7,878 nucleotides of DNA from Nitrospirota bacterium. Lineage in GTDB: Bacteria; Nitrospirota; Thermodesulfovibrionia; UBA6902; DSMQ01. The position numbers and the translations under genes were made by a program. Location: contig JACQZD010000096.1 in assembly GCA_016207865.1 (NCBI GenBank), positions 1-7,878 on the forward strand, given 5' to 3'. Below, one piece after another: positions 1-6,235 of the stretch (position 1 is its first letter; every line of letters starts with the position of its first letter). Below the pieces are notes generated by a model. That model did not search any database. It was not told where the DNA came from and saw nothing but the letters and a program-made list of their open reading frames with translations.

Positions 1-2638
1 GATGGCTGTAGGGAATATACTTTCCCCTGCAAACGGCAAACCTATCACCATACCCACGCAGGACATGGTGCTTGGAATCTATTACCTTACAAAGGACAGA
101 AAAGGGGCTGTAGGCGAAGGGCGAATCTTTTCAGGCGCTGAAGAAGTAAGGGTGGCCTATGATGCAACAGTCGTGGACGAACATGCTCAGATTAAGATAA
201 AGATGAATGGCGCCTTTGTTGACACAACTGTTGGACGCATACTTTTCAGCGAAATCCTGCCCCCCCAGGTTCCTTTCTCAATGATAAATAAAGAAATGAA
301 TAAAAAAGAAATCAGCAGGCTCGTTGAGTTCTGTTATAAAAGCGCGGGACGACAGGCCACAGTTATATTCCTGAACAACATTGAGCGGCTCGGATTCCAG
401 TATGCAAGACTCTCAGGGACCTCAATCTGCATTGATGACATGCATATACCTTCTCAAAAACCAATATTTATCAAAAACGCCGAGTTGGAAGTTATGGATG
501 TCCAGAAACAGTATGCGGAAGGCTTGATAACCAACGGGGAACGGTATAACAAAGTCATAGACATATGGGCGCAGGTAACAGAAAAAATTGCAGATGAAAT
601 GATGCATGAATTAGGCTCTGAAGGCGCAAAAAAGAATGAAAAACTTTCTGAGGAACAGCTTAAAGAATTCCGCGCCTTTAACAGCATCTTTATGATGGCG
701 GACTCCGGCGCAAGAGGCTCTACCGCACAGATAAGACAGCTTGCAGGTATGAGAGGCCTTATGGCAAAGCCTTCGGGAGAAATTATAGAAACCCCCATCA
801 CTGCAAATTTCAGGGAGGGGCTTACACCGCTTCACTATTTCATCTCAACTCACGGTGCAAGGAAAGGACTCGCCGATACGGCATTAAAGACAGCCAATTC
901 GGGTTATCTCACCAGGAGGCTTGTTGACGTTACGCAGGATGTGATTATCAGGGAAGACGACTGCCGAACGCACGATGGAATCTATTTAACAAGCCTTGTT
1001 GAGGGCGGGGAAATTATAGAGCCGATTGAAGAGCGGATATTCGGCAGAACCACATCGGAAGATATAAAGGATCCTCTCACAAAAGAGATTGTCGTGCCCA
1101 GAAATCTGGAGGTAGATGATGAAGCAGTTCAGAAAATTGTTGAGGCAGGCATAGACAAGGTAAAAATCCGTTCGGTCCTAACTTGTGAAGCCAAATTCGG
1201 CGTATGCAAAAAATGCTACGGCAGGGACCTGGGAAGGGGCGAGCGTATAGAAATCGGCGAAGCGGTTGGAATAATCGCCGCCCAGTCCATCGGCGAGCCG
1301 GGCACTCAGCTTACAATGAGAACCTTCCACATTGGCAGTACTGCAACAAAACTTGTGGAGCAGACAGTGCTTGACGCGAAAAACAACGGCACAGTAAAAT
1401 TCATTAATCTCTCAACCGTCAAAGACAGGGAAGGCGCCCGTGTGGTAATGAACAGAAACGGCAGCATTGCCATAGTTGATTCAAAAGGCAGGGAGAAAGA
1501 AAAGTACTCTGTTGTTTACGGCGCTAAACTCAAGGTTGCGGATAAACAGCAGGTTGAAATCGGACAGCGGCTGGTTGAATGGGACCCTTATTCAACGCCG
1601 ATAATCACAGAATTAGGCGGAAAGATCGCGCTCGGCGACATAATTGAGGGAGTTTCTATCAAGGAAGAGGTAGATGATGTTACAGGGCTTGCTCACAAGG
1701 TTATTATTGAATATCCTGCAAACATGAGGCCCCGTATTTCCATCAAAGACGAGCATGGCAAAGCCACGCTTAAAATTCCCGGCACCAACAACCTCGCAAG
1801 ATATTTACTGCCTTCAGGCGCCCATGTGATTGTAGATAAGGGTGATATGGTTCATCCGGGCGATGTTATTGCCAAAATCCCGAGGGAGACCATAAAAACA
1901 AAAGACATCACAGGCGGTCTCCCGAGAGTTGCAGAGCTCTTTGAGGCGAGAAAACCAAAGGAACAGGCTATCGTAAGCGAGATTGACGGCATAGTTGAGT
2001 TTCGCGGGTTCCGTAAAGGCATGCGGGTTGTCGTGGTTAAAGGCGGCACTGATACAAGGGAATATCTGATCCCTAAAGGCAAACATGTCAACGTGCATGA
2101 AGGCGATTATGTCAAGGCGGGAGAGCCTCTGATGGACGGCTCTGTAAATCCGCACAGTATTCTTGAAATACTCGGACCCAAAGAACTTCAGCGCTACCTG
2201 GTTGATGAAGTGCAAAAAGTTTACAGGCTTCAGGGCGTTTCAATAAATGACAAACACATAGAAGTCATTGTCAAACAGATGATGAGAAAGGTGAAAATTG
2301 AAGACCCCGGAGATTCTTATTTCCTCGTTGGAGAGCAGGTAGATAAGGCGGTATTTGAAGAGGAAAATAAACGGATAGTAAAACAAAAGGGCAAACCGGC
2401 CCACGCAAAGACCATGCTTTTAGGCATCACAAAGGCCTCACTTACAACTGAAAGCTTCATTTCAGCCGCATCCTTCCAGGAGACCACAAGGGTGCTTACA
2501 GAGGCAGCCATCAATGGCATGGAAGACAAGTTGAGAGGGCTTAAAGAAAATGTGATAATGGGCAGATTAATCCCGGCAGGCACAGGCACCACGGATTACA
2601 GTGATACATTTATAGAAGCGGTGGAAACGAAGCAGTAA
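1..2638 (+). CDS. rpoC: DNA-directed RNA polymerase subunit beta' (C-terminal part, 5'-truncated by window)
   Basis: This is the beta' subunit of RNA polymerase, which forms much of the catalytic cleft. The visible 878 residues begin just after the catalytic NADFDGD loop, which lies outside the window. The first ATG (base 2) is internal, because NILSPANG matches the middle of E. coli RpoC. Landmarks, numbered from that ATG: the MMADSGARGS segment (about 231-240); the bridge-helix region, with TPITANFREG and HGARKGLADTALKTANSGYL; the second zinc site Cys321, Cys395, Cys402, Cys405, whose spacing of 74, 7 and 3 equals that of E. coli; and the trigger loop GEPGTQLTMRTFHIG (431-445). About 187 residues of beta-rich insertion follow, before KDITGGLPRVAELFEARKP (about 634). 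This is the size of the SI3 insertion of Gram-negative RpoC. The C-terminus (LLGITKAS, SFISAASFQETTRVLTEAA, IPAGTG) is complete, with stop TAA at 2636. No frameshift or repeat insertion is seen. Identity is certain. Confidence 0.98.
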   Translation, partial: MAVGNILSPANGKPITIPTQDMVLGIYYLTKDRKGAVGEGRIFSGAEEVRVAYDATVVDEHAQIKIKMNGAFVDTTVGRILFSEILPPQVPFSMINKEMNKKEISRLVEFCYKSAGRQATVIFLNNIERLGFQYARLSGTSICIDDMHIPSQKPIFIKNAELEVMDVQKQYAEGLITNGERYNKVIDIWAQVTEKIADEMMHELGSEGAKKNEKLSEEQLKEFRAFNSIFMMADSGARGSTAQIRQLAGMRGLMAKPSGEIIETPITANFREGLTPLHYFISTHGARKGLADTALKTANSGYLTRRLVDVTQDVIIREDDCRTHDGIYLTSLVEGGEIIEPIEERIFGRTTSEDIKDPLTKEIVVPRNLEVDDEAVQKIVEAGIDKVKIRSVLTCEAKFGVCKKCYGRDLGRGERIEIGEAVGIIAAQSIGEPGTQLTMRTFHIGSTATKLVEQTVLDAKNNGTVKFINLSTVKDREGARVVMNRNGSIAIVDSKGREKEKYSVVYGAKLKVADKQQVEIGQRLVEWDPYSTPIITELGGKIALGDIIEGVSIKEEVDDVTGLAHKVIIEYPANMRPRISIKDEHGKATLKIPGTNNLARYLLPSGAHVIVDKGDMVHPGDVIAKIPRETIKTKDITGGLPRVAELFEARKPKEQAIVSEIDGIVEFRGFRKGMRVVVVKGGTDTREYLIPKGKHVNVHEGDYVKAGEPLMDGSVNPHSILEILGPKELQRYLVDEVQKVYRLQGVSINDKHIEVIVKQMMRKVKIEDPGDSYFLVGEQVDKAVFEEENKRIVKQKGKPAHAKTMLLGITKASLTTESFISAASFQETTRVLTEAAINGMEDKLRGLKENVIMGRLIPAGTGTTDYSDTFIEAVETKQ

Positions 2639-2647
2639 ATCAAAGTA

Positions 2648-2679
2648 CGGCAGGGCGGATGTCATCATCCGCCTTGCCG
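2648..2679 (+). terminator. Hairpin between rpoC and the Mut7-C gene (terminator-like, no U-tract)
   Basis: Bases 2648-2661 pair with 2666-2679 as a 14-base-pair stem closed by the 4-base loop TCAT. All pairs are Watson-Crick except G2653-T2674. That pair is a G-U wobble in plus-strand RNA but would be a C-A mismatch in minus-strand RNA, so the stem is better formed in the rpoC transcript. It starts 9 bases after the rpoC stop and ends 14 bases before the next start codon. No run of T follows (ATATCACAAAA), so it is not a classical intrinsic terminator. It could be a 3'-end stabiliser, a processing site or an inefficient terminator that lowers expression of the downstream gene. The structure is seen directly; its role is inferred. 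Confidence 0.55.
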
Positions 2680-2693
2680 ATATCACAAAACCC

Positions 2694-3197
2694 ATGAAAT
2701 TCATAGCCGATTCAATGCTCGGCAGACTTGCACGGTGGCTAAGATTGTTAGGCTATGACACCCTCTATTATCCCCGGATTGAAGACACCCAACTCTTAAA
2801 AATTGCACGTGAAGAAGACAGGATACTCCTCACAAAAGACACGCACCTCGTCAGAAGGCGCGGCCTGCGGAAATACGCAGAATACAATACGCATGCAGAG
2901 GCAGACAAAACACAAATAACATATTTTTTGCTAAATGAGAACAACCCCTTTGAACAGCTCAAGACTGTAATCAGCAATCTCAAGCTAAAAGACTTTTCCT
3001 TGATGAGCAGGTGTGCGGTGTGCAACGCCCTTATTGCCGGCATTACAAAGGAAAACGTAAAAGACCTTGTCCCTGAATATGTATTTCAGACATCTGAAGA
3101 CTTTAAGCAGTGTCAGGGCTGTAAAAAGCTTTACTGGGAAGGGACGCATCCTGAGAAATTCAGGAAAAAACTATCAGAGATTCTTGGTACCGCTTAA
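2694..3197 (+). CDS. Mut7-C RNase domain protein (PIN-like fold with zinc ribbon)
   Basis: This 167-residue protein matches the Mut7-C family (formerly DUF82), named after the C-terminus of C. elegans MUT-7 and regarded as a PIN-like ribonuclease domain. The N-terminus has the typical FIADSMLGRLARWLRLLGYD, with Asp6 and the RLARWLR helix. ILLTKD (44-49) supplies a second conserved acidic residue. A zinc ribbon follows: Cys107-x2-Cys110 and Cys140-x2-Cys143, then the usual YWEGTHPEK ending. Its length is normal for a stand-alone bacterial member. The ATG at 2694 is the only possible start: the frame is open back to 2616 with no ATG, GTG or TTG. There is no recognisable Shine-Dalgarno sequence; the hairpin at 2648-2679 lies just upstream. 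The gene may be read through from rpoC. Its end overlaps the convergent minus-strand gene by 24 bases. Substrate and cellular role are unknown. Confidence 0.85.
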   Translation: MKFIADSMLGRLARWLRLLGYDTLYYPRIEDTQLLKIAREEDRILLTKDTHLVRRRGLRKYAEYNTHAEADKTQITYFLLNENNPFEQLKTVISNLKLKDFSLMSRCAVCNALIAGITKENVKDLVPEYVFQTSEDFKQCQGCKKLYWEGTHPEKFRKKLSEILGTA

Positions 3198-3424
3198 CAA
3201 TAAAAACAAAAGACCATCCACTTCGTCAATAAGTTCTTTAAACTTCCCTCCGTGGCTCTTCGTGTCAGAGAAAAGTTCAGTCCTTATTTTTTGAATTTCA
3301 GGGTCACTGCATCTCTCATAAGTGATGTGCCTGTTTTGCATGGCATGTCTTTCCAAAATCAGGAGTTGTCTTGATTTCTCAATAAAAGGTATCAGTAGTT
3401 TTTTTATCCTGATTGGAAATTTGT

Positions 3425-3459
3425 CATCCTTCAACCTTCTTCCTTCAACCTTAATTCTT
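3425..3459 (-). repeat. Heptamer array, CAACCTT type, in frame
   Basis: Five consecutive 7-base units on the plus strand: CATCCTT, CAACCTT, CTTCCTT, CAACCTT and the degenerate AATTCTT. The unit order, with CTTCCTT in the middle, is the same as in the array at 4813-4840, so the two probably share ancestry and are not independent slippage products. On the minus strand it reads as KVEGRRLKDD within the C-terminal fragment of the broken BPL_N-type gene. Confidence 0.75.
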
Positions 3460-3667
3460 TCAGCAATTTCCTTAATCATCACAAACAATGTGCAGTATTC
3501 AAGCCCTCTTACACCTCTTCTCCATTGAAGGAGCATGGGGTTTCTCCAGAACCAGAGGAAATTCCGCTCACCGAAAGAGATTAAATCGCTGACTTCCGCT
3601 TCAATCTCTGAGAGGAGTTTCAAATCGCAGGCGGCAGACAATTTTTGTTCTGAGTTTCTCCTGTTCT

Positions 3668-3701
3668 TTAACTCATAACTCTTAACTCTTAACTCATAAC
3701 T
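3668..3701 (-). repeat. Heptamer array, TTAACTC/ATAACTC type, in frame
   Basis: Nearly five 7-base units alternate between TTAACTC and ATAACTC (plus strand). Read on the minus strand they give SYELRVKSYELK in the C-terminal fragment of the broken gene. The two ATAACTC-type units are 21 bases apart, and both fall where a TTAACTC unit would place TAA in the reading frame. The peptide ELRVKS recurs in the CbiG-CbiH linker. Confidence 0.8.
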
Positions 3702-4024
3702 GTCCTTAGCGAGATATTCCCACAAATTCCTCAAAACCCTCTGTCCGTTTACATCACCCGGCGCATCAAAATGTACAAGTGACAATACCACTCTTCCCTT
3801 CCCGAATCTGCCTTCTATTATTGCAGGCTCATTTATAAGCCGGGCGGGGTCAAGATTAATCTGATATTTCTTTTCAAGCTCTGCCCAGTTAGCCGTTTTA
3901 TTTACATCCCCTATGTTTAAGTCAGAACTAAAGGCGTCAGGCAAAGCATCTCTAAAGGTTGCCAGAGTCTTTATCTTTTTATCTTTCAAAATAAATTGTG
4001 AAGGCCAATAAGCAGTAAAAAAAA

Positions 4025-4115
4025 GTTTGGAGTTCGGAGCCTGCCTGCCGGTAGACAAGGTTTGGAGTTCGGAATTTTTTTCTGACTTCTGACTTCTGAC
4101 TTCTGACTTCTTTAA
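4025..4115. repeat. Composite heptamer/palindrome repeat element, copy 1
   Basis: These 91 bases can be divided without remainder into 13 heptamers. They are: GTTTGGA and GTTCGGA; a 21-base palindromic core (4039-4059) with central TGCCGGT; a second exact copy of GTTTGGAGTTCGGA (4060-4073); ATTTTTT; four perfect TCTGACT units (4081-4108); and TCTTTAA. The 14-base direct repeat therefore flanks the palindrome exactly. Copy 2 at 5125-5215 has the same length, order and orientation. Read on the minus strand it is open and contains TLSTGRQAPNSKL. It lies right behind the break in the BPL_N-type gene. Confidence 0.85.
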
Positions 4116-4134
4116 ACCATTCCATCTCCTGTGT

Positions 4135-4371
4135 TCACCAACATCCCCTAACTGCCTTTATCCCTATTTTACCGAGAGCCTTGCCCTTGTTTGATGCCCA
4201 TCCTCCGGGAACAAAGAGCATTTTGTAATTCTTAAGACAGCCTTTTTTAATATCAGCAGACCTTACAATATCAAACGGCAATCCAAGGCTTTTCAGTGAA
4301 TTACAAGCCATCAGCCCCCATAAAAAAGACTCATCCCAGAGGAAAGCAGCGTTACTTTTTTTTATTCTCAT
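4135..4371 (-). pseudogene. N-terminal fragment of a broken BPL_N-type (glutamine-amidotransferase-like) gene
   Basis: This 78-residue frame begins FLWDESFLWGL, with SLGLPFDIVR and then MLFVPGGWASNKGKALG. The LFVPGG turn after a beta strand is typical of the N-terminal half of class-I glutamine-amidotransferase-like domains, such as the BPL_N domain (biotin-protein-ligase N-terminal-like). The frame then stops at TGA 4135-4137 (KAVRGCW). In intact members the nucleophile-elbow segment (glycine-rich, with the Cys) should follow; I find it in no frame between here and the second fragment, so part of the core appears deleted in addition to a +1 frame change. The ATG overlaps the end of the cbiG-cbiH fusion by 20 bases. 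GAGAGG lies only 2 bases before it, which is too close for ideal initiation. Downstream of a corrin operon the gene may have had a tetrapyrrole- or metal-related role, but nothing in the sequence proves this. Confidence 0.55.
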
Positions 4372-6235
4372 AGCCTCTCGGCGTTATCATCCATTCTCCC
4401 CAGACATAAGTCTGCGAGTTGCCTATTATCACTGTCGTCTGCATATCAATGTCATGTTTAAGCATGTTTTTCAGGTTTGTAATAACTATTTTTTCATTCT
4501 CCCTCATTGCGCCTTTTACTATTCCTACCGGCGTCTCTGGGTTTCTGTGCTTTAAAATAATCTCCAATGCCTTTTTGATATGCTCCGCCCTTCCCTTGCT
4601 TTTAGGGTTATAAAGGACAATTACAAAATCAGCTATTGCCGCAGCTTTGAGCCTTTTCTCAATAAGTTTCCACGGGGTTAATCTGTCTGAAAGACTTATT
4701 GATGCAAAATCATGCATAAGCGGAGCGCCAAGCCGGGCAGCACAGGCGTTTAATGCGGAAATACCGGGAACAACCTTAACAGACAAGGTTGAATTCTGAA
4801 GGTTGAATTTTTTATCCTTCATCCTTCTTCCTTCATCCTTGCCTTTGAGTGTCTCCAACACCAATCCTGCCATTGCATATATCCCCGGGTCGCCGCCGCA
4901 GATAACAGAAACATTTTTGCCGCTTAATGCAAGCTCAACAGCTTTTTTACAGCGCTCTATTTCCTGCGTCATCTCTGTTGAGACAACTTCTTTGTTTTTT
5001 ATCAGTTCTTTGATTAAATCAAGATACGTGCCGTACCCCACAATGACGTCTGATTCTTTTATTGCCCTTTGCGCTTCGGGAGTAATGTGTTCAATATCAC
5101 CGGGACCTGTACCGACAATGTAAAGCTTGGAGTTTAAAGCCTGCCTGCCGGTAGGCAAGGTTCGGAGACTTGCGTTTCTTCCACTCTTAACTCTTAACTC
5201 TAAATTCTCAACTTTTTTTAATTCCGCAACCGCTACAGTCACATTTCCGATTTTCTGCTTTTGAATAAGCATATTATCAGCGCCTGATGCAAGGATTGCA
5301 GCCGGCTCTGCCACTCCTTTAGCCCCGGTGGCTTTATAAGCTGCAGCAGAAACGTTGAAGGCTGAAGAGCAAAGGTTAGAAATTACCGAGTTAAGTTCAT
5401 CCGGAGCAAAAGTGTTAATCTTAAAATTATATTTCTTCGCAAATGTGATTAACCCAGGCTCCATGCCCTTCTTATCAATGGTGGCAATTGAATGAATTGA
5501 TAGAAATGATAGCTTGTTTTTCTTTAGGGTTTTTTTAACTGCGCTTTCTATCTCTACTGCTGGAGTGCCGCTGTTGCACCCGATGCCAATGACAAGATTC
5601 CTCGGTCTTAAAAAAAGTTTTGAAGGCTTTACCTGCCGGCAGGCAGGCAAAGCCTTGCGCCCGCCGGCCTTATTGGTAATAATAACATCAGCATCCTCAG
5701 GGGCTTTAACCGCTAAAAATTCCGCAGGCAATTTTATTCCTGAATCCTGCTCAACATATACCTTCAGCCTTCCGTTGTTTATCAACTTTGTAGAAATCTT
5801 AGGGAGCAAATTCCAGTTTTCAATTGCCAGATTATTCTCCTCCGCCCATAAATCCATCGCAGTGAGATTATTTACATCCGAAGCAGTTGTTATTACCGGT
5901 CTGCCTCCTAAAAATTCCGCCGTTTCTTTTGCAATCTTATTTGCGCCTCCGAGATGTCCGCTTAAAAGGCTTACTGCATACCTCCCCTTTTCATCCAGTA
6001 CAATAACTGCCGGGTCTGCTTTTTTATCCCCTATCAATGGAGCTATTGTCCTTACTGCAATGCCTGACGCCATAATAAAGATAAATATTCTGTTTTTGCG
6101 CCAAAGGCGGATAACATCTTCTGTTTTAAATCTTAAAACCTGCGCGCCCGGATAAATGCCCTTGAGCCGCTTCCCAATATTAAGACCGTTTTTCGTAATA
6201 TAAAAAATAATAGGGGTTTTAGCTTCTGTATCCAT
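4352..6235 (-). CDS. cbiGH: CbiG-CbiH fusion: cobalt-precorrin-5A hydrolase / cobalt-factor III C17-methyltransferase
   Basis: This 627-residue bifunctional enzyme acts in anaerobic cobalamin synthesis. Residues 1 to about 339 are CbiG, which opens the delta-lactone of cobalt-precorrin-5A with loss of acetaldehyde: MASGIAVRTIAPL (55-67), SLLSGHLGGAN (89-99), then the C-terminal domain VIGIGCNSGTP (215-225) and KGVAEPAAILAS (307-318). Residues 370 to about 620 are CbiH/CobJ, an SAM-dependent methyltransferase performing C17 methylation and ring contraction: YIVGTGPGD (372-380), ICGGDPGIYAMAG (445-457), VVPGISALNA (488-497) and LYNPKSKGR (541-549). CbiH is preferred over aerobic CobJ because CbiG is present. 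Repeat-derived segments lie at residues 191-206 (between the CbiG subdomains), 340-369 (the CbiG-CbiH linker) and 466-486 (inside CbiH, before VVPG). ATG 6235 has AAGGA 8 bases upstream and overlaps cbiF by 17 bases. All catalytic landmarks remain, so it is probably functional. Confidence 0.93.
   Translation of the reverse strand: MDTEAKTPIIFYITKNGLNIGKRLKGIYPGAQVLRFKTEDVIRLWRKNRIFIFIMASGIAVRTIAPLIGDKKADPAVIVLDEKGRYAVSLLSGHLGGANKIAKETAEFLGGRPVITTASDVNNLTAMDLWAEENNLAIENWNLLPKISTKLINNGRLKVYVEQDSGIKLPAEFLAVKAPEDADVIITNKAGGRKALPACRQVKPSKLFLRPRNLVIGIGCNSGTPAVEIESAVKKTLKKNKLSFLSIHSIATIDKKGMEPGLITFAKKYNFKINTFAPDELNSVISNLCSSAFNVSAAAYKATGAKGVAEPAAILASGADNMLIQKQKIGNVTVAVAELKKVENLELRVKSGRNASLRTLPTGRQALNSKLYIVGTGPGDIEHITPEAQRAIKESDVIVGYGTYLDLIKELIKNKEVVSTEMTQEIERCKKAVELALSGKNVSVICGGDPGIYAMAGLVLETLKGKDEGRRMKDKKFNLQNSTLSVKVVPGISALNACAARLGAPLMHDFASISLSDRLTPWKLIEKRLKAAAIADFVIVLYNPKSKGRAEHIKKALEIILKHRNPETPVGIVKGAMRENEKIVITNLKNMLKHDIDMQTTVIIGNSQTYVWGEWMITPRGYENKKK
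4778..4840 (-). repeat. 63-base heptamer array inserted in the CbiH domain
   Basis: Nine 7-base units in one register, 63 bases or exactly 21 codons. Read on the minus strand, the first part is AAGGATG, AAGGAAG, AAGGATG and AAGGATA. It is followed by AAAAATT and by alternating CAACCTT and CAGAATT units, which are the same motif family in the opposite orientation. It encodes KDEGRRMKDKKFNLQNSTLS just before the conserved VKVVPGISALN strand of the methyltransferase. Because 63 is a multiple of three, an insertion of this size leaves the downstream frame intact. Confidence 0.75.
5125..5215. repeat. Composite heptamer/palindrome repeat element, copy 2
   Basis: These 91 bases form 13 heptamers, as in copy 1: GCTTGGA and GTTTAAA; the 21-base palindromic core (5139-5159), which differs from copy 1 at one position (5155, G for A); GTTCGGA; two divergent units; then an array with two perfect TAACTCT units flanked by CCACTCT, AAATTCT and CAACTTT. 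It encodes the linker between CbiG and CbiH, including VENLELRVKSGR and TLPTGRQALNSKL. Reading phase and orientation are the same as in copy 1. Confidence 0.85.
5623..5656. repeat. Palindromic repeat element, copy 3 (extended stem)
   Basis: An 8-base inverted repeat, AAGGCTTT at 5623-5630 and AAAGCCTT at 5649-5656, encloses the perfect palindrome CTGCCGGCAG (5633-5642) and an adjacent GGCAGG. The core matches the 21-base palindromes of the two composites (CTGCCGG followed by a TAGGC- or CAGGC-type arm), but the flanks do not continue the heptamer units. It encodes KALPACRQVKPSK between the two parts of CbiG, in the same frame as the TGRQ peptides elsewhere. Confidence 0.75.

Larger units (their letters stand above)
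3174..4157 (-). pseudogene. C-terminal fragment of a broken BPL_N-type (glutamine-amidotransferase-like) gene
   Basis: The frame is open from 4157 (after a TAA at 4158-4160) to the TGA at 3174. The only formal starts are weak: a TTG at 4058 lies inside a repeat element and is not a believable start. The segment FTAYWPSQF, a strongly conserved-looking stretch with LPDAFSSDLNIGDV and YQINLDPARL, then EGRFGKGRVVLSLVHFDAP and VLRNLWEYL, looks like the second half of a glutamine-amidotransferase-like domain; GRFGKGRVVLSLVHFD resembles the closing strands of that fold. A mainly helical C-terminal part follows, with no family I can name. Three repeats are embedded in frame: a composite element near the N-terminus (4025-4115), a heptamer array encoding SYELRVKSYELK (3668-3701) and one encoding KVEGRRLKDD (3425-3459). 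The 5' part of the gene is the fragment at 4135-4371, in a different frame. The pair is read here as one damaged gene; a sequencing or assembly error in repeat-rich DNA is the main alternative. Confidence 0.6.

Noticed and set aside
1..10. Start of rpoC at the ATG at base 2
   Set aside because: The sequence there aligns to the middle of RpoC; the gene is cut by the window edge, which also explains the missing NADFDGD catalytic motif.
454..801. 115-codon minus-strand open frame inside rpoC
   Set aside because: It is antisense to conserved RpoC coding sequence, has no ribosome site or family resemblance, and is a frame shadow.
3067..3294. 75-codon plus-strand frame overlapping the end of the Mut7-C gene
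   Set aside because: It is a shifted reading of the zinc-ribbon region and then antisense to the downstream gene; no independent start signals.
4056..4058. TTG as start codon of the C-terminal fragment
   Set aside because: It lies inside the palindromic repeat, lacks a ribosome site, and the same frame stays open upstream to 4157; it is a chance codon of the repeat.
4080..4110. Phase variation of the broken gene by changes in the TCTGACT array
   Set aside because: A 7-base unit would shift the frame, but the N-terminal frame already stops at 4135-4137, upstream of the array in gene direction, so changing the unit number cannot rejoin the two fragments.
3425..5215. CRISPR array
   Set aside because: Units are 7 bases, directly abutting, without unique spacers of constant length, and they are inside coding frames; no cas genes are seen.
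5514..6155. 213-codon open frame on the plus strand opposite cbiG
   Set aside because: It lies entirely antisense to CbiG, which has clear conserved motifs; the peptide shows no recognisable domain and includes the reverse reading of the palindromic repeat.
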